Source: Opacimonas immobilis (GTDB lineage Bacteria; Pseudomonadota; Gammaproteobacteria; Enterobacterales; Alteromonadaceae). Taken from it: 64,000 nt of DNA. Position numbers and translations under genes: made by a program. Positions 26,398-35,906 of the stretch are shown here, piece by piece. Below the pieces are notes generated by a model. The model did no database searches. It was not told the DNA's origin and saw nothing but the letters and a program-made list of their open reading frames with translations. How positions within the stretch are numbered: position 1 is the stretch's first letter; each line of letters opens with the position of its first letter. The DNA lies in the NCBI RefSeq assembly GCF_048282545.1, contig NZ_CP182485.1, positions 2,469,119 through 2,533,118 of the forward strand, given 5' to 3'.

Positions 26398-28029
26398 ATG
26401 ACACATTATATATTCGTCACCGGTGGGGTGATTTCGTCATTGGGCAAAGGAATTGCAGCAGCATCACTCGCCGCCATTTTGGAAGCGCGCGGCCTCAAAG
26501 TCACCATGTTAAAATTGGACCCGTACATCAATGTCGATCCTGGCACGATGTCACCTATTCAGCACGGTGAAGTGTTCGTCACCAATGACGGCGCAGAAAC
26601 TGACTTAGACCTAGGGCACTATGAGCGCTTCATTCGCACGCGCATGACCAAGCGCAATAACTTTACCACAGGTCGAATTTATTCATCTGTATTAGAGCGA
26701 GAGCGTCGCGGTGATTATCTTGGCGCAACCATTCAAGTGATCCCGCACATTACTAACGAGATCAAACGTCGCGTCATCGACGGTGCCGAAGGAAATGATG
26801 TAGCCATCGTTGAGATTGGTGGAACTGTTGGTGATATCGAGTCACAACCGTTTTTAGAAGCAATTCGTCAGTTAGGAACTGAATTAGGTCGTGAAAAAGC
26901 CATGTACATGCACCTTACCCTTGTACCTTATATGGCGGCCTCAGGAGAGGTGAAAACCAAGCCGACACAACACTCGGTTAAAGAGCTTCGCTCAATTGGT
27001 ATTCAACCTGATATTCTTGTCTGTCGCTCTGAAGCGGCCTTGCCAGCAAATGAGCGCGCCAAAATCGCCTTGTTCACTAATGTCCAAGAGAAATCGGTTA
27101 TCTCAATGAAGGATGTCGACAGTATCTACAAGATCCCAGCACATCTAAAAGCTCAAGGGATGGATGAGATTGTCATACAACGCTTTGGCCTAGATTGCCC
27201 TGAAGCAGATTTATCAGAGTGGGAAGCCGTATTATATGCTGAATCCAACCCAACAGACGAAGTCACCATTGGTATGGTGGGTAAATATGTTGAATTACCA
27301 GATGCGTATAAGTCGGTCAATGAAGCCTTAAAACACGCCGGATTAAAAAATCGCTTAGCGGTGAATATTGAGTACATTGATTCATCCGACATCATTGCCA
27401 AAGGCGACCATATTTTGTCGCACCTTGACGCCATTTTGGTCCCAGGTGGATTTGGTGAGCGTGGCGTAGACGGCAAAATCGAAGCGGCTCGATATGCACG
27501 TGAAAACCAAGTTCCGTACCTTGGCATTTGTTTAGGCATGCAAGTTGCACTTATTGAATACGCCCGCAATGTTGCGAATATGCCAGGTGCAAACTCAACA
27601 GAGTTTGATCCAGAAACGCCTTACCCAGTCGTTGGTTTGATTGAAGAATGGCTTGATGCATCAGGCAACAAAGAACAGCGCACAGAAGATTCTGACCTTG
27701 GTGGCACCATGCGTTTAGGCTCTCAACTTTGTCACTTGATTGAGGGCAGTCTTGCCCATCAATGTTATGGCAGTACTGAGATTTATGAGCGCCATCGTCA
27801 TCGCTATGAAGTCAATAACACTTTACGTACCCAAATCGAAGAAGCTGGCCTAAGAGTCAGTGGTTTATCTACTGATAAACAATTAGTTGAAATGATCGAG
27901 ATCCCAGAACATCCGTTCTTCATCGCTGGTCAATTTCACCCTGAGTTCAACTCGACCCCGCGCGATGGCCATCCACTTTTTGAAGGCTTTATTGCCGCAG
28001 CAGGTCGTTTTAAGAAAACTAATCACTAA
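26398..28029 (+). CDS. pyrG: CTP synthase PyrG
   Basis: Amidates UTP to CTP with glutamine. The 543 residues comprise the N-terminal synthetase (HYIFVTGGVISSLGKGIAAA, KLDPYINVDPGTMSP) and the C-terminal class I glutamine amidotransferase with nucleophile Cys in YLGICLGMQVAL and the final His-Glu pair in FHPEFNSTP. It is followed at 21 bases by eno, a neighbourhood conserved in gammaproteobacteria. Confidence 0.97.
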   Translation: MTHYIFVTGGVISSLGKGIAAASLAAILEARGLKVTMLKLDPYINVDPGTMSPIQHGEVFVTNDGAETDLDLGHYERFIRTRMTKRNNFTTGRIYSSVLERERRGDYLGATIQVIPHITNEIKRRVIDGAEGNDVAIVEIGGTVGDIESQPFLEAIRQLGTELGREKAMYMHLTLVPYMAASGEVKTKPTQHSVKELRSIGIQPDILVCRSEAALPANERAKIALFTNVQEKSVISMKDVDSIYKIPAHLKAQGMDEIVIQRFGLDCPEADLSEWEAVLYAESNPTDEVTIGMVGKYVELPDAYKSVNEALKHAGLKNRLAVNIEYIDSSDIIAKGDHILSHLDAILVPGGFGERGVDGKIEAARYARENQVPYLGICLGMQVALIEYARNVANMPGANSTEFDPETPYPVVGLIEEWLDASGNKEQRTEDSDLGGTMRLGSQLCHLIEGSLAHQCYGSTEIYERHRHRYEVNNTLRTQIEEAGLRVSGLSTDKQLVEMIEIPEHPFFIAGQFHPEFNSTPRDGHPLFEGFIAAAGRFKKTNH

Positions 28030-28050
28030 ATTTGAAAGGAAAATAACGCA

Positions 28051-29343
28051 ATGGCAACAATTAGCCGTATCGTTGGCCGTGAGGTCATGGATTCCCGTGG
28101 TAACCCCACAGTCGAAGCAGATGTTTATTTAGATAATGGTGCGATGGGACGTGCTTGTGCACCTTCTGGTGCATCTACTGGCTCTCGTGAAGCCCTAGAA
28201 CTACGTGACCAAGATCCTGCTCGCTATTTAGGTAAAGGCGTATTAAAAGCCGTTGCCGCAGTTAATGACAAAATCGCGCCTGCATTAGTCGGCCAAGATG
28301 CTGCAGATCAGCGTAAGCTTGACCAAATTATGATTGATTTAGACGGTACTGAAAACAAAGAAGTCTTGGGTGCCAATGCGATTCTTGCTGTATCACTTGC
28401 AGCAGCAAAAGCGTATGCCAATGGCGCTGGTATTCCCTTATATCAACATATTGCTGATTTAAATGGCACCTCTGGCGAATACTCCATGCCGGTACCAATG
28501 ATGAACATCTTAAACGGTGGTGAGCACGCAGATAACAACGTTGATATCCAAGAATTTATGGTACAGCCTGTAGGCGCGAAAAGCTTCTCTGAAGCATTGC
28601 GCATGGGTGCAGAAATCTTCCATAACTTGAAAAAAGTATTATCTGCAAAAGGTTTGAACACAGCGGTAGGCGATGAAGGTGGTTTTGCGCCAAACCTGAC
28701 TTCTAACGCTGAAGCATTAGCAGTGATCGTAGAAGCGGTAGAAAACGCTGGTTACAAAATGGATGAAGATATCACGTTGGCACTTGATTGCGCCGCATCT
28801 GAGTTCTACAAAGACGGTAAATATGTATTAAGTGGTGAAGATAAGTCGTTTGATTCAGAGGGATTCAGTGATTATCTTGGAGAACTAGCAAACCAATACC
28901 CTATCGTTTCGATTGAAGATGGTTTGGACGAGTCTGATTGGGATGGCTGGGCATATTTAACTAAGCAGATTGGTGATAAAGTACAACTAGTTGGTGATGA
29001 CTTGTTCGTAACTAACACTAAGATCTTAAAGCGCGGTATTGATAACGGAATTGGTAACTCAATCCTGATTAAGTTTAACCAAATTGGTTCATTATCCGAA
29101 ACGCTTGATGCCATCAAAATGGCGAAAGACGCTGGTTTCACTGCGGTTATCTCGCACCGTTCAGGTGAAACGGAAGACGCCACAATTGCTGATTTAGCAG
29201 TGGGTACCGCGGCAGGTCAAATCAAAACAGGGTCATTGTGTCGTTCTGATCGCGTAGCTAAGTACAATCAATTACTGCGTATCGAAGAAGCGCTAGGTGC
29301 AGACGCGCCTTATCGCGGTCGCAGCGAAATCAAAGGTCAGTAA
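28051..29343 (+). CDS. eno: Enolase
   Basis: Interconverts 2-phosphoglycerate and phosphoenolpyruvate; also part of the RNA degradosome in relatives. The 430 residues include EVMDSRGNPTVEADV (N-terminus), the catalytic region GDEGGFAPNL, Mg-binding residues in SIEDGLDESDW, and the signature ILIKFNQIGSLSETL. GAAAGGAAAA precedes the start. Second gene of pyrG-eno. Confidence 0.97.
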   Translation: MATISRIVGREVMDSRGNPTVEADVYLDNGAMGRACAPSGASTGSREALELRDQDPARYLGKGVLKAVAAVNDKIAPALVGQDAADQRKLDQIMIDLDGTENKEVLGANAILAVSLAAAKAYANGAGIPLYQHIADLNGTSGEYSMPVPMMNILNGGEHADNNVDIQEFMVQPVGAKSFSEALRMGAEIFHNLKKVLSAKGLNTAVGDEGGFAPNLTSNAEALAVIVEAVENAGYKMDEDITLALDCAASEFYKDGKYVLSGEDKSFDSEGFSDYLGELANQYPIVSIEDGLDESDWDGWAYLTKQIGDKVQLVGDDLFVTNTKILKRGIDNGIGNSILIKFNQIGSLSETLDAIKMAKDAGFTAVISHRSGETEDATIADLAVGTAAGQIKTGSLCRSDRVAKYNQLLRIEEALGADAPYRGRSEIKGQ

Positions 29344-29366
29344 GTAACCTTTATCAACCTAACCAG

Positions 29367-29399
29367 AATGCACAGCCTTGAGGCTGTGCATTTTTTTAA
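29367..29399 (+). terminator. Rho-independent terminator of pyrG-eno
   Basis: Stem ATGCACAGCC / GGCTGTGCAT with loop TTGA, followed by seven T residues. Confidence 0.92.
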
Positions 29400-29408
29400 G
29401 TTTTAGAT

Positions 29409-29816
29409 ATGAATCAACTTGTTGGCAAATCCCCCTGCCCTTGCACCTCAAATAAAGTCTTAAACAAATGCTGCGGTCGTTTTTTAAATAGCGATGACGC
29501 GAAATACCCCAAAACGCCAGAACAACTGATGCGCTCACGTTTTAGTGCTTACAAACTTGGTGGTTATGGGCAATATTTGATTAACACTTGGGCGGTAGAA
29601 ACCTGCCCGACAGACAATCCAATTGAATTAAATACCCCTGACCTTGACTGGCAACACCTAGATATTTTGGGCAAATCTGTCGATGGTAATTCAGGTATCG
29701 TCGAATTTAAAGCTTATTACCTAGAACCAGATGGCAGCTTAGCTTATTTGCACGAACGCTCATCATTCGTGCGTACGCAGGGCAAATGGCTCTATTTAGA
29801 GGGAATGATCTACTAA
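29409..29816 (+). CDS. YchJ-type SEC-C motif protein
   Basis: Protein of 135 residues of the YchJ/UPF0225 family. An N-terminal SEC-C zinc motif (SPCPCTSNKVLNKCCGR) is followed by an NTF2-like domain (TPEQLMRSRFSAYKLGGYGQYLINTW). Function not established. It starts just after the eno terminator, so the hairpin lies in its leader or it has its own promoter. Confidence 0.85.
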   Translation: MNQLVGKSPCPCTSNKVLNKCCGRFLNSDDAKYPKTPEQLMRSRFSAYKLGGYGQYLINTWAVETCPTDNPIELNTPDLDWQHLDILGKSVDGNSGIVEFKAYYLEPDGSLAYLHERSSFVRTQGKWLYLEGMIY

Positions 29817-29853
29817 ATCCCTTTATTTTTTGTGATTTTCTGTCGATAATAGC

Positions 29854-30459
29854 ATGATGATTAAACAGCATGATATTTTCGGCCATAACCAAGACAGTAT
29901 CCACTTTTCGGAACTGTGCAATGCGCTGTATCAAAGAGAATGTCAAAACCTCGCCGAATCATCGTCCTCGCAGATTAACCTGCTTAAACGCAAACTCAAG
30001 TTTTTACCTCAGTTAGTCCAAGAATGCGCACGTAGCCTTCTCACTACCAAGGCGCCATTGGATATCGACTTTTATAATGCGTCCTATCAGGGAAAACAAG
30101 CTGCCAATTGTCCGAGTTTAAAGCAGTCCTCGGAACTCATTGCCCAATATTACTCAAAGATACCCGATATCGGGCGAGTGTTACCGGTTGAAGTCAAAAC
30201 TATTGATGGCTATCACTTTGAATTAGATTCAGTCGACCGCGTTGACGAAGAAAGTAACCTTTTGCACGTGAATAAACACGGATGGTTTCATCCAGACGGA
30301 CAATCTCAACAAGCTAACGATGCGATTCGGTTAGTCAAACCCACCAAAGCGATAATGCAAGCAGCCTGTTGTGGACATCTGTGGCGCTGGAAAGGCAAAG
30401 GTATTCCACGTGCGCTGAGTTTGCGAGAATTAAAGTTATCTTTTCATATTCAGTGGTAA
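29854..30459 (+). CDS. Hypothetical protein, family not recognised
   Basis: Protein of 201 residues, no signal peptide or membrane helix. The N-terminal half is helical and charged. The C-terminal half (RVLPVEVKTIDGYHFELDSV, HVNKHGWFHPDGQ, then ACCGHLWRWKGKGIPRALSLRELKL) looks like a compact beta-rich domain with a Cys pair. Coding is supported by uninterrupted length and codon use like its neighbours. It is probably co-transcribed with the YchJ-type gene 38 bases upstream. A second Met follows the first; either may be the start. Confidence 0.5.
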   Translation: MMIKQHDIFGHNQDSIHFSELCNALYQRECQNLAESSSSQINLLKRKLKFLPQLVQECARSLLTTKAPLDIDFYNASYQGKQAANCPSLKQSSELIAQYYSKIPDIGRVLPVEVKTIDGYHFELDSVDRVDEESNLLHVNKHGWFHPDGQSQQANDAIRLVKPTKAIMQAACCGHLWRWKGKGIPRALSLRELKLSFHIQW

Positions 30460-30563
30460 GTAACACCACAAACCTATTATTCTTTAGTATATTCATCATC
30501 ATTTCTGGCAAAAAACACTCTTTCGCGCTTGACCTATCACTTTTGACACAGTACATTTGCGGT

Positions 30564-30629
30564 ATGAAAATATTTAGCGCATTCTACACTCTGCTACTCT
30601 TATTACTGGTAGGTAAACTGCACGGGTGA
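30564..30629 (+). CDS. leuL: leu operon leader peptide
   Basis: A 21-codon open frame, MKIFSAFYTLLLLLLVGKLH then Gly. It has six consecutive Leu codons (CTG CTA CTC TTA TTA CTG) and one more near the end. It lies 77 bases before leuA and its 3' end overlaps the attenuator. Such a peptide senses charged tRNA-Leu: stalling at the Leu run allows the antiterminator to form. The ribosome-binding site is poor, and the transcript may start only a few bases upstream (TTGACC-N17-TACATT, tentative). Confidence 0.85.
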   Translation: MKIFSAFYTLLLLLLVGKLHG

Positions 30630-30676
30630 GCTTGTCTTAAATTTCACAAAACCCGTGCCTGGCACGGGTTTTTTGT
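30619..30676 (+). promoter_or_regulatory. Transcription attenuator of leuABCD
   Basis: The terminator stem is ACCCGTGCC / GGCACGGGT followed by six T residues (30651-30674). GCACGGGT at the end of the leader peptide frame (about 30620-30627) is a copy of the downstream arm, so it can pair with ACCCGTGC instead and prevent the terminator. The two pairings exclude each other, as in classical leu and trp attenuators. Confidence 0.85.
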
Positions 30677-30705
30677 ATACGTTTTAAAAACGAAAGGATG
30701 GTGTT

Positions 30706-32259
30706 ATGTCACAACAAGTCAAAATATTCGATACCACATTGCGAGATGGTGAACAGGCGTTGCCTGCAAGCTTAACAGTGAAAGAAAAACTACAAATCGC
30801 ACTGGCACTCGAACGACTCGGCGTTGACATCATCGAGGCGGGTTTTCCAGTCTCTAGCCCCGGAGATTTTACTTCAGTGCAAACCATTGCGCGTGAAATC
30901 AAAAATGCCACAGTTGCCGGCTTATCCAGGGCTCTTGCCAAAGATATTGATGCTTGTGGAGAAGCATTAAAAGTTGCTGAGCGTTTTCGTATCCACACTT
31001 TTATCGCCACTTCAGATATTCACGTTGGCACTAAGTTGAAAAAAAGCCAAGACGAAGTGGTCGAAATGGCAGTCAAAGCCATTCAACATGCCCGTCAATA
31101 CACTGACGATGTTGAGTTTTCGTGCGAAGATGCAGGCCGTACCCACATTGATTATTTGTGCCGTATGGTCGAATCTGCCATCAAAGCAGGCGCGACCACA
31201 GTGAACATTCCAGATACAGTTGGTTATACCACACCAACTGAGTTCGGTGGAATAATCCAACAACTCTTTAATCGAGTGCCTAATATTGACCAAGCGACCA
31301 TCTCGGTCCACTGTCACAATGACTTAGGTCTTGCAGTGGCAAATTCATTAGCTGCGGTTGAACAAGGTGCGCGCCAAGTCGAATGTACCATTAACGGTAT
31401 TGGCGAACGTGCGGGTAATGCGTCGTTGGAAGAAATCGCGATGATTTTACAAACTCGTAAAGAACGCTACCAACTCGAAACGAATATTAAAAGTAATGAA
31501 ATTTCGCGTACGTCTAAGCTCGTCAGCCAACTCTGCTCTATGCCGGTACAAGCGAACAAAGCCATAGTTGGTGCCAATGCTTTTGCACACTCATCAGGCA
31601 TTCACCAAGATGGTGTATTAAAAGGTCAAAATACCTACGAAATCATGACGCCGGAAAGTGTTGGTTTAAACAAAAATCAATTAAATTTAACCTCTCGCTC
31701 AGGCCGTCATGTGATTAAGCATCGCTTGCACGAACTTGGCTACAGCGACAGCGATTACGACCTAGATGAAGTCTATGCGGCCTTTTTACGCCTTGCCGAC
31801 AAAAAGGGGCAAGTGTATGATTATGACCTTGAAGCGATCCTCTTCTTTAACCAACAAAAACAAGATGATTCGTATTATTCACTCGAATATTTGCACGCCA
31901 GCTCAGGAAAAGAGATCATTCCTAGCGCAACTGTCACGCTAAACGTCGGTGGAGAACCCACGACCCATAGCGCCATCGGTAATGGCCCTGTAGATGCTGC
32001 GTATAACGCCATCATGCAAATGATCGGAGAAGATGCGATAAACATCGTGGATTTCAAATTGGACTCCAAAGGCGAAGGTGCCAACGCCCTAGCGCAAGTC
32101 AGTATTGTTGTACAATACAACGAGCGCCGTTTTCATGGCATCGGTCTAGCGACAGACATCGTAGAATCAGGCGTTAAAGCCCTGATATTTGTACTTAATA
32201 ACATGCATTTAGCCGATATGATTGACGAGCAAAAGCTACAATCGGCCACAGGAGCATAA
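30706..32259 (+). CDS. leuA: 2-isopropylmalate synthase LeuA
   Basis: Condenses acetyl-CoA with 2-oxoisovalerate, the first leucine-specific step. The 517 residues show the DRE-TIM lyase signature IFDTTLRDGEQALPASL, the metal-binding SVHCHNDLGLAVANSLAA, and a C-terminal LeuA allosteric domain (about 390-517) for leucine feedback. First gene of leuABCD, behind the leader attenuator; the start is preceded by GAAAGGATGG. Confidence 0.97.
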   Translation: MSQQVKIFDTTLRDGEQALPASLTVKEKLQIALALERLGVDIIEAGFPVSSPGDFTSVQTIAREIKNATVAGLSRALAKDIDACGEALKVAERFRIHTFIATSDIHVGTKLKKSQDEVVEMAVKAIQHARQYTDDVEFSCEDAGRTHIDYLCRMVESAIKAGATTVNIPDTVGYTTPTEFGGIIQQLFNRVPNIDQATISVHCHNDLGLAVANSLAAVEQGARQVECTINGIGERAGNASLEEIAMILQTRKERYQLETNIKSNEISRTSKLVSQLCSMPVQANKAIVGANAFAHSSGIHQDGVLKGQNTYEIMTPESVGLNKNQLNLTSRSGRHVIKHRLHELGYSDSDYDLDEVYAAFLRLADKKGQVYDYDLEAILFFNQQKQDDSYYSLEYLHASSGKEIIPSATVTLNVGGEPTTHSAIGNGPVDAAYNAIMQMIGEDAINIVDFKLDSKGEGANALAQVSIVVQYNERRFHGIGLATDIVESGVKALIFVLNNMHLADMIDEQKLQSATGA

Positions 32260-33354
32260 ATGTCTACTTATCAACTCGCCGTGCTAGCCGGCGACGGTAT
32301 CGGCCCCGAAGTCATGGCCGAAGCAAATAAAGTCCTTGATGCCATAGAGCAAAAATTTGACTTAACTTTAAACCGAACCGCCTATCCAGTGGGTGGATAT
32401 GCCATAGACCATTACGGTGAAGCCCTGCCAGCTGAGACGTTAAAAGGCTGTGAAGATGCTGATGCCATATTATTTGGCTCGATTGGCGGACCAAAGTGGG
32501 ACTCCCTCCCTCTCGAGAAGCGTCCTGAACGCGCGGCATTATTGACCTTGCGCAGTCACTTTGATTTGTTCTCAAATCTTCGTCCGGCCAAAATTTATCC
32601 TGGTCTAGAAGATTTATCCCCACTGCGCAAAGACATTGCAGCCAGTGGCGTTGATGTATTAGTAGTGCGTGAACTGACAAGTGGCATTTACTTTGGTCAA
32701 CCCAAAGGCCTAGAAGGTGAAGGTGAAGAACAAGTCGCATTTGATACGATGCGCTACACCAAAGCAGAGATTCGCCGCATTGCGATTTCAGCGTTTGAAG
32801 CCGCGCGCAAACGCAGTAAAAAAGTCACTTCTGTAGACAAAGCCAACGTTCTAGTTTGCTCTCGTTTATGGCGTGAAACCACTGAAGAAGTCGCCAAAGA
32901 CTATCCAGATGTTGAACTTGAGCATATCTATATCGATAACGCGACCATGCAGCTGATCAAAGATCCTGCACATTTTGATGTCATGTTATGTTCCAACTTG
33001 TTTGGTGACATAATCTCTGATGAATGCGCCATGATAACAGGTTCTATGGGCTTATTAGCGTCTGCAAGTATCAACGGCGATGGTTTTGGCTTATACGAAC
33101 CTGCTGGAGGCAGTGCTCCTGATATTGCTGGACAAGGGATTGCCAACCCAATTGCGCAAATCCTTTCAGCCGCTATGCTTTTACGCTACTCACTAAATTT
33201 GAATGACGCAGCCGATGCCATTGAAAATGCCGTTATTAACACTTTAGGCGACGGTATTTTAACTGGCGAATTACTTGCACCAGAACAGCGCAGTCGAGCA
33301 AAATCAACGGCGCAAGTGGGTGACTATATTACGCAACAGATTTTAGAAGGTTAA
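32260..33354 (+). CDS. leuB: 3-isopropylmalate dehydrogenase LeuB
   Basis: NAD-dependent oxidative decarboxylase of the leucine pathway. The 364 residues have the AVLAGDGIGPEVMAEA start and LRSHFDLFSNLRPAK, the leucine-type substrate loop that distinguishes it from the isocitrate enzyme at 6998. They also have SVDKANVL, and GSAPDIAGQGIANPIAQ for NAD. The ATG directly follows the leuA stop. Confidence 0.97.
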   Translation: MSTYQLAVLAGDGIGPEVMAEANKVLDAIEQKFDLTLNRTAYPVGGYAIDHYGEALPAETLKGCEDADAILFGSIGGPKWDSLPLEKRPERAALLTLRSHFDLFSNLRPAKIYPGLEDLSPLRKDIAASGVDVLVVRELTSGIYFGQPKGLEGEGEEQVAFDTMRYTKAEIRRIAISAFEAARKRSKKVTSVDKANVLVCSRLWRETTEEVAKDYPDVELEHIYIDNATMQLIKDPAHFDVMLCSNLFGDIISDECAMITGSMGLLASASINGDGFGLYEPAGGSAPDIAGQGIANPIAQILSAAMLLRYSLNLNDAADAIENAVINTLGDGILTGELLAPEQRSRAKSTAQVGDYITQQILEG

Positions 33355-33358
33355 GGTC

Positions 33359-34759
33359 ATGGCAAAGACTCTGTATGACAAAATCTGGGACGCTCATGTC
33401 GTCCCGAATACCGGTGACGATGTATTGTTGTACATCGACCGCCATCTGATCCACGAAGTCACTTCACCACAGGCATTTGCTGGTTTAGATGAAATGAATC
33501 GCAAAGTACGCTGCCCAGAAAAAGTGCTTGCGACAATGGACCACAGTATTTCCACTCGCTCCATCGCATTGGATGCTTGTGGGCCTGAAAATCAATTACA
33601 ACTGCAAACCCTTGCACAAAACTGCGAAAAGCATGGCATCGAGCTCTATCCAGTCGGCCATCAAAAACAAGGTATTATTCACGTTATGGCGCCAGAAGTA
33701 GGCGCGATTTTACCTGGTACGACTGTTGTATGTGGTGACTCTCACACAGCCACCCATGGTGCATTCGGTGCTTTAGCTTTCGGTATCGGCACCTCAGAAG
33801 TCGAACACGTTTTAGCGACACAAACGCTCAAACAAACCAAAGCCAAAAATTTAAAAGTCGAAGTCACTGGCACATTGCCTATTGGTGTCACTGCTAAGGA
33901 CATCATTTTAGCCATCATTGGCGAGTTAGGTCACGCCGGTGCCACAGGTTACGTCATTGAGTACTGTGGTGATACCATTGCCGCTCTATCCATGGAAGAG
34001 CGCATGACCATCTGTAATATGAGTATTGAAGCGGGTGCGAAAGCCGGCTTGGTCGCCCCTGACCAAATTACATATGATTATCTAGAAGGTCGTGAGAAAG
34101 CACCTAAAGGTGAGTTGTGGCAAGAAGCCATTGCCTATTGGCAAACCTTGTTTACCGATGCTGATGCAGATTTTGATAAAGTCGTTACCTTACTAGCCAA
34201 GGATATCAAGCCACAAGTCACGTGGGGTACTAATCCTGGGCAAGTCATTGCAGTGGATACGCCGGTACCTTCTCCGGATGATTTTAGTGATCCTGTCACC
34301 AAAGAATCTGCCGCTAAAGCACTTGCATACATGGGGCTCAAACCAGGTGATAAGCTTAGTGAAACGCCTGTCTCTCATGTGTTTATCGGCTCTTGTACTA
34401 ACTCACGTATTGAAGACTTACGCGCTGCCGCTAGCATTGCAAAGAAAGGTAAAGTACAACCTAGCGTAACCGCTATGGTCGTGCCAGGCTCGGCGCAAGT
34501 TAAAGTCCAAGCAGAAAGTGAAGGTCTTGATAAAATCTTTATTGATGCTGGTTTTGAGTGGCGCTTGCCCGGCTGTTCTATGTGCTTGGGTATGAACGAT
34601 GATTTACTTGAAGCTGGAGATCGCTGCGCTTCAACTAGCAACCGTAATTTTGAAGGTCGTCAAGGCCGCGGTGCGCGCACACACTTAGTGAGCCCTGCCA
34701 TGGCAGTGGCCGCTGCATTAACTGGCACATTTGCCGATGTTCGCGATTTTCAGGAGTAA
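33359..34759 (+). CDS. leuC: 3-isopropylmalate dehydratase large subunit LeuC
   Basis: Aconitase-family subunit holding the 4Fe-4S cluster. Cluster ligands lie in VFIGSCTNSRIEDLRAA and in the C-x-x-C of WRLPGCSMCLGMNDD; VVCGDSHTATHGAFGALAFG is also present. Length 466. Four bases separate it from leuB, and it partners LeuD. Confidence 0.97.
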   Translation: MAKTLYDKIWDAHVVPNTGDDVLLYIDRHLIHEVTSPQAFAGLDEMNRKVRCPEKVLATMDHSISTRSIALDACGPENQLQLQTLAQNCEKHGIELYPVGHQKQGIIHVMAPEVGAILPGTTVVCGDSHTATHGAFGALAFGIGTSEVEHVLATQTLKQTKAKNLKVEVTGTLPIGVTAKDIILAIIGELGHAGATGYVIEYCGDTIAALSMEERMTICNMSIEAGAKAGLVAPDQITYDYLEGREKAPKGELWQEAIAYWQTLFTDADADFDKVVTLLAKDIKPQVTWGTNPGQVIAVDTPVPSPDDFSDPVTKESAAKALAYMGLKPGDKLSETPVSHVFIGSCTNSRIEDLRAAASIAKKGKVQPSVTAMVVPGSAQVKVQAESEGLDKIFIDAGFEWRLPGCSMCLGMNDDLLEAGDRCASTSNRNFEGRQGRGARTHLVSPAMAVAAALTGTFADVRDFQE

Positions 34760-34762
34760 AAC

Positions 34763-35362
34763 ATGAGTGCATTCACCGTACATACTGGTACCGCTGTGCC
34801 TTTAGATATTGCCAATATTGATACCGACCAAATCATCCCTAAACAGTTTTTAACGGGAGTTACCCGTCAAGGCTATGGTAAACACTTATTTCACGATTGG
34901 CGTTATTTGGACTTACACGAGCAAGAGCCTAACCCTGAGTTCAATCTCAACAAGCCTGAATATCAAGGTGCTTCCATTTTGGTGACTCGCGAGAATTTTG
35001 GCTGTGGTTCCTCACGAGAACACGCGCCTTGGGCATTGAAAGACTTTGGGATCCAAGTGGTTATTGCGACCAGTTTTGCTGATATTTTTTATGGCAATGC
35101 CATAAATAATTTCATGTTGCCAATTGTATTAGATAATGAACAAATTGACGAAATAATCTCATTGGTCACTGATAACCCTATGAGCGTACTAACTATCGAT
35201 TTGCCTAACCTGTGTGTAAAAACACAAAATGCAGAGTATTCCTTTGCTATTGCACCTCATCATAAGTACAATCTAGAAAATGGTCTCGATGCTATTGGGT
35301 TAACATTGACCTATGCTGATTCCATTACAGAATACGAGATTTCTGCTAAAAACTGGTTATAA
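34763..35362 (+). CDS. leuD: 3-isopropylmalate dehydratase small subunit LeuD
   Basis: Swivelling domain partner of LeuC, 199 residues. Signatures are DIANIDTDQIIPKQFL at the N-terminus and FGCGSSREHAPWALKDFGI. Last gene of the leu operon; a stable hairpin follows its stop. Confidence 0.97.
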   Translation: MSAFTVHTGTAVPLDIANIDTDQIIPKQFLTGVTRQGYGKHLFHDWRYLDLHEQEPNPEFNLNKPEYQGASILVTRENFGCGSSREHAPWALKDFGIQVVIATSFADIFYGNAINNFMLPIVLDNEQIDEIISLVTDNPMSVLTIDLPNLCVKTQNAEYSFAIAPHHKYNLENGLDAIGLTLTYADSITEYEISAKNWL

Positions 35363-35373
35363 GGGAATTGAGA

Positions 35374-35415
35374 CGCTCTTGTGACTAGGCGAAGTCACGT
35401 CACAAGAGGGTTTTA
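35374..35415 (+). terminator. Hairpin after leuD, overlapping the next gene's leader
   Basis: CTCTTGTGAC (35376-35385) and GTCACAAGAG (35399-35408) form a 10-bp perfect stem followed by GGTTTTAT. It can terminate the leu transcript. The right arm and the following GG also contain the AGAGG that would be the ribosome-binding site of the gene at 35418, so in a read-through RNA the stem would hide that site. Confidence 0.65.
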
Positions 35416-35417
35416 TC

Positions 35418-35906
35418 ATGCACCAAACCGTTACTATTGCAGAACTCGTTCCGGGCATGTTCGTAGAGAACATCAAATGTTCTGAAAGCAATTCTAATTT
35501 TTCCATCATGCCTGGTATGGTGATGTCTAACAAAGACATTGATCAATTTAGAAAATGCGGCATCAAAGAACTCATAATTAATACCGAAAAAAGTCGTGTG
35601 GATGTGTTCAAAGGCCCCCGTGTACAAATAGCTTCAAGCACTCCCCAACGGTATGATTATGCAACTGAATTCACCTTGGGTAGTCTACTCAAATTAACCA
35701 ATCAAAAACTTGCAGTAGTCGCCAAAGCATCAAACGACCCCTCTGAACGAATAGAATTATTGGTCTTTTATGACATGGTCACAAAAACAAATATTCCTCT
35801 TGAACGCATTGAAGTTCAAGAGGAGGATGGCTTAATTGATTGCTTAATTAATCCCGCGGATTTTGACGACGAATTAGATCAGTTTTTGAAGCTTGTTGCG
35901 CTTTAA
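35418..35906 (+). CDS. DUF3391-like protein of unknown function
   Basis: Protein of 162 residues. Residues 5-60 (IAELVPGMFVENI, IMPGMVMSNKDIDQFRKCGIKELIIN) resemble DUF3391, the N-terminal domain found before HD-GYP phosphodiesterases. No HD-GYP or other catalytic domain follows. The remaining 100 residues form an unrecognised alpha/beta part with an acidic end. A related N-terminal segment occurs at the start of the GspB-like protein at 41064. The 3' end overlaps hemW by four bases, convergent. Confidence 0.6.
   Translation: MHQTVTIAELVPGMFVENIKCSESNSNFSIMPGMVMSNKDIDQFRKCGIKELIINTEKSRVDVFKGPRVQIASSTPQRYDYATEFTLGSLLKLTNQKLAVVAKASNDPSERIELLVFYDMVTKTNIPLERIEVQEEDGLIDCLINPADFDDELDQFLKLVAL

Noticed and set aside
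30335..30556. Minus-strand 73-codon ORF upstream of leuA
   Set aside because: It overlaps the end of a plus-strand gene and the leu control region, and has no supporting features.
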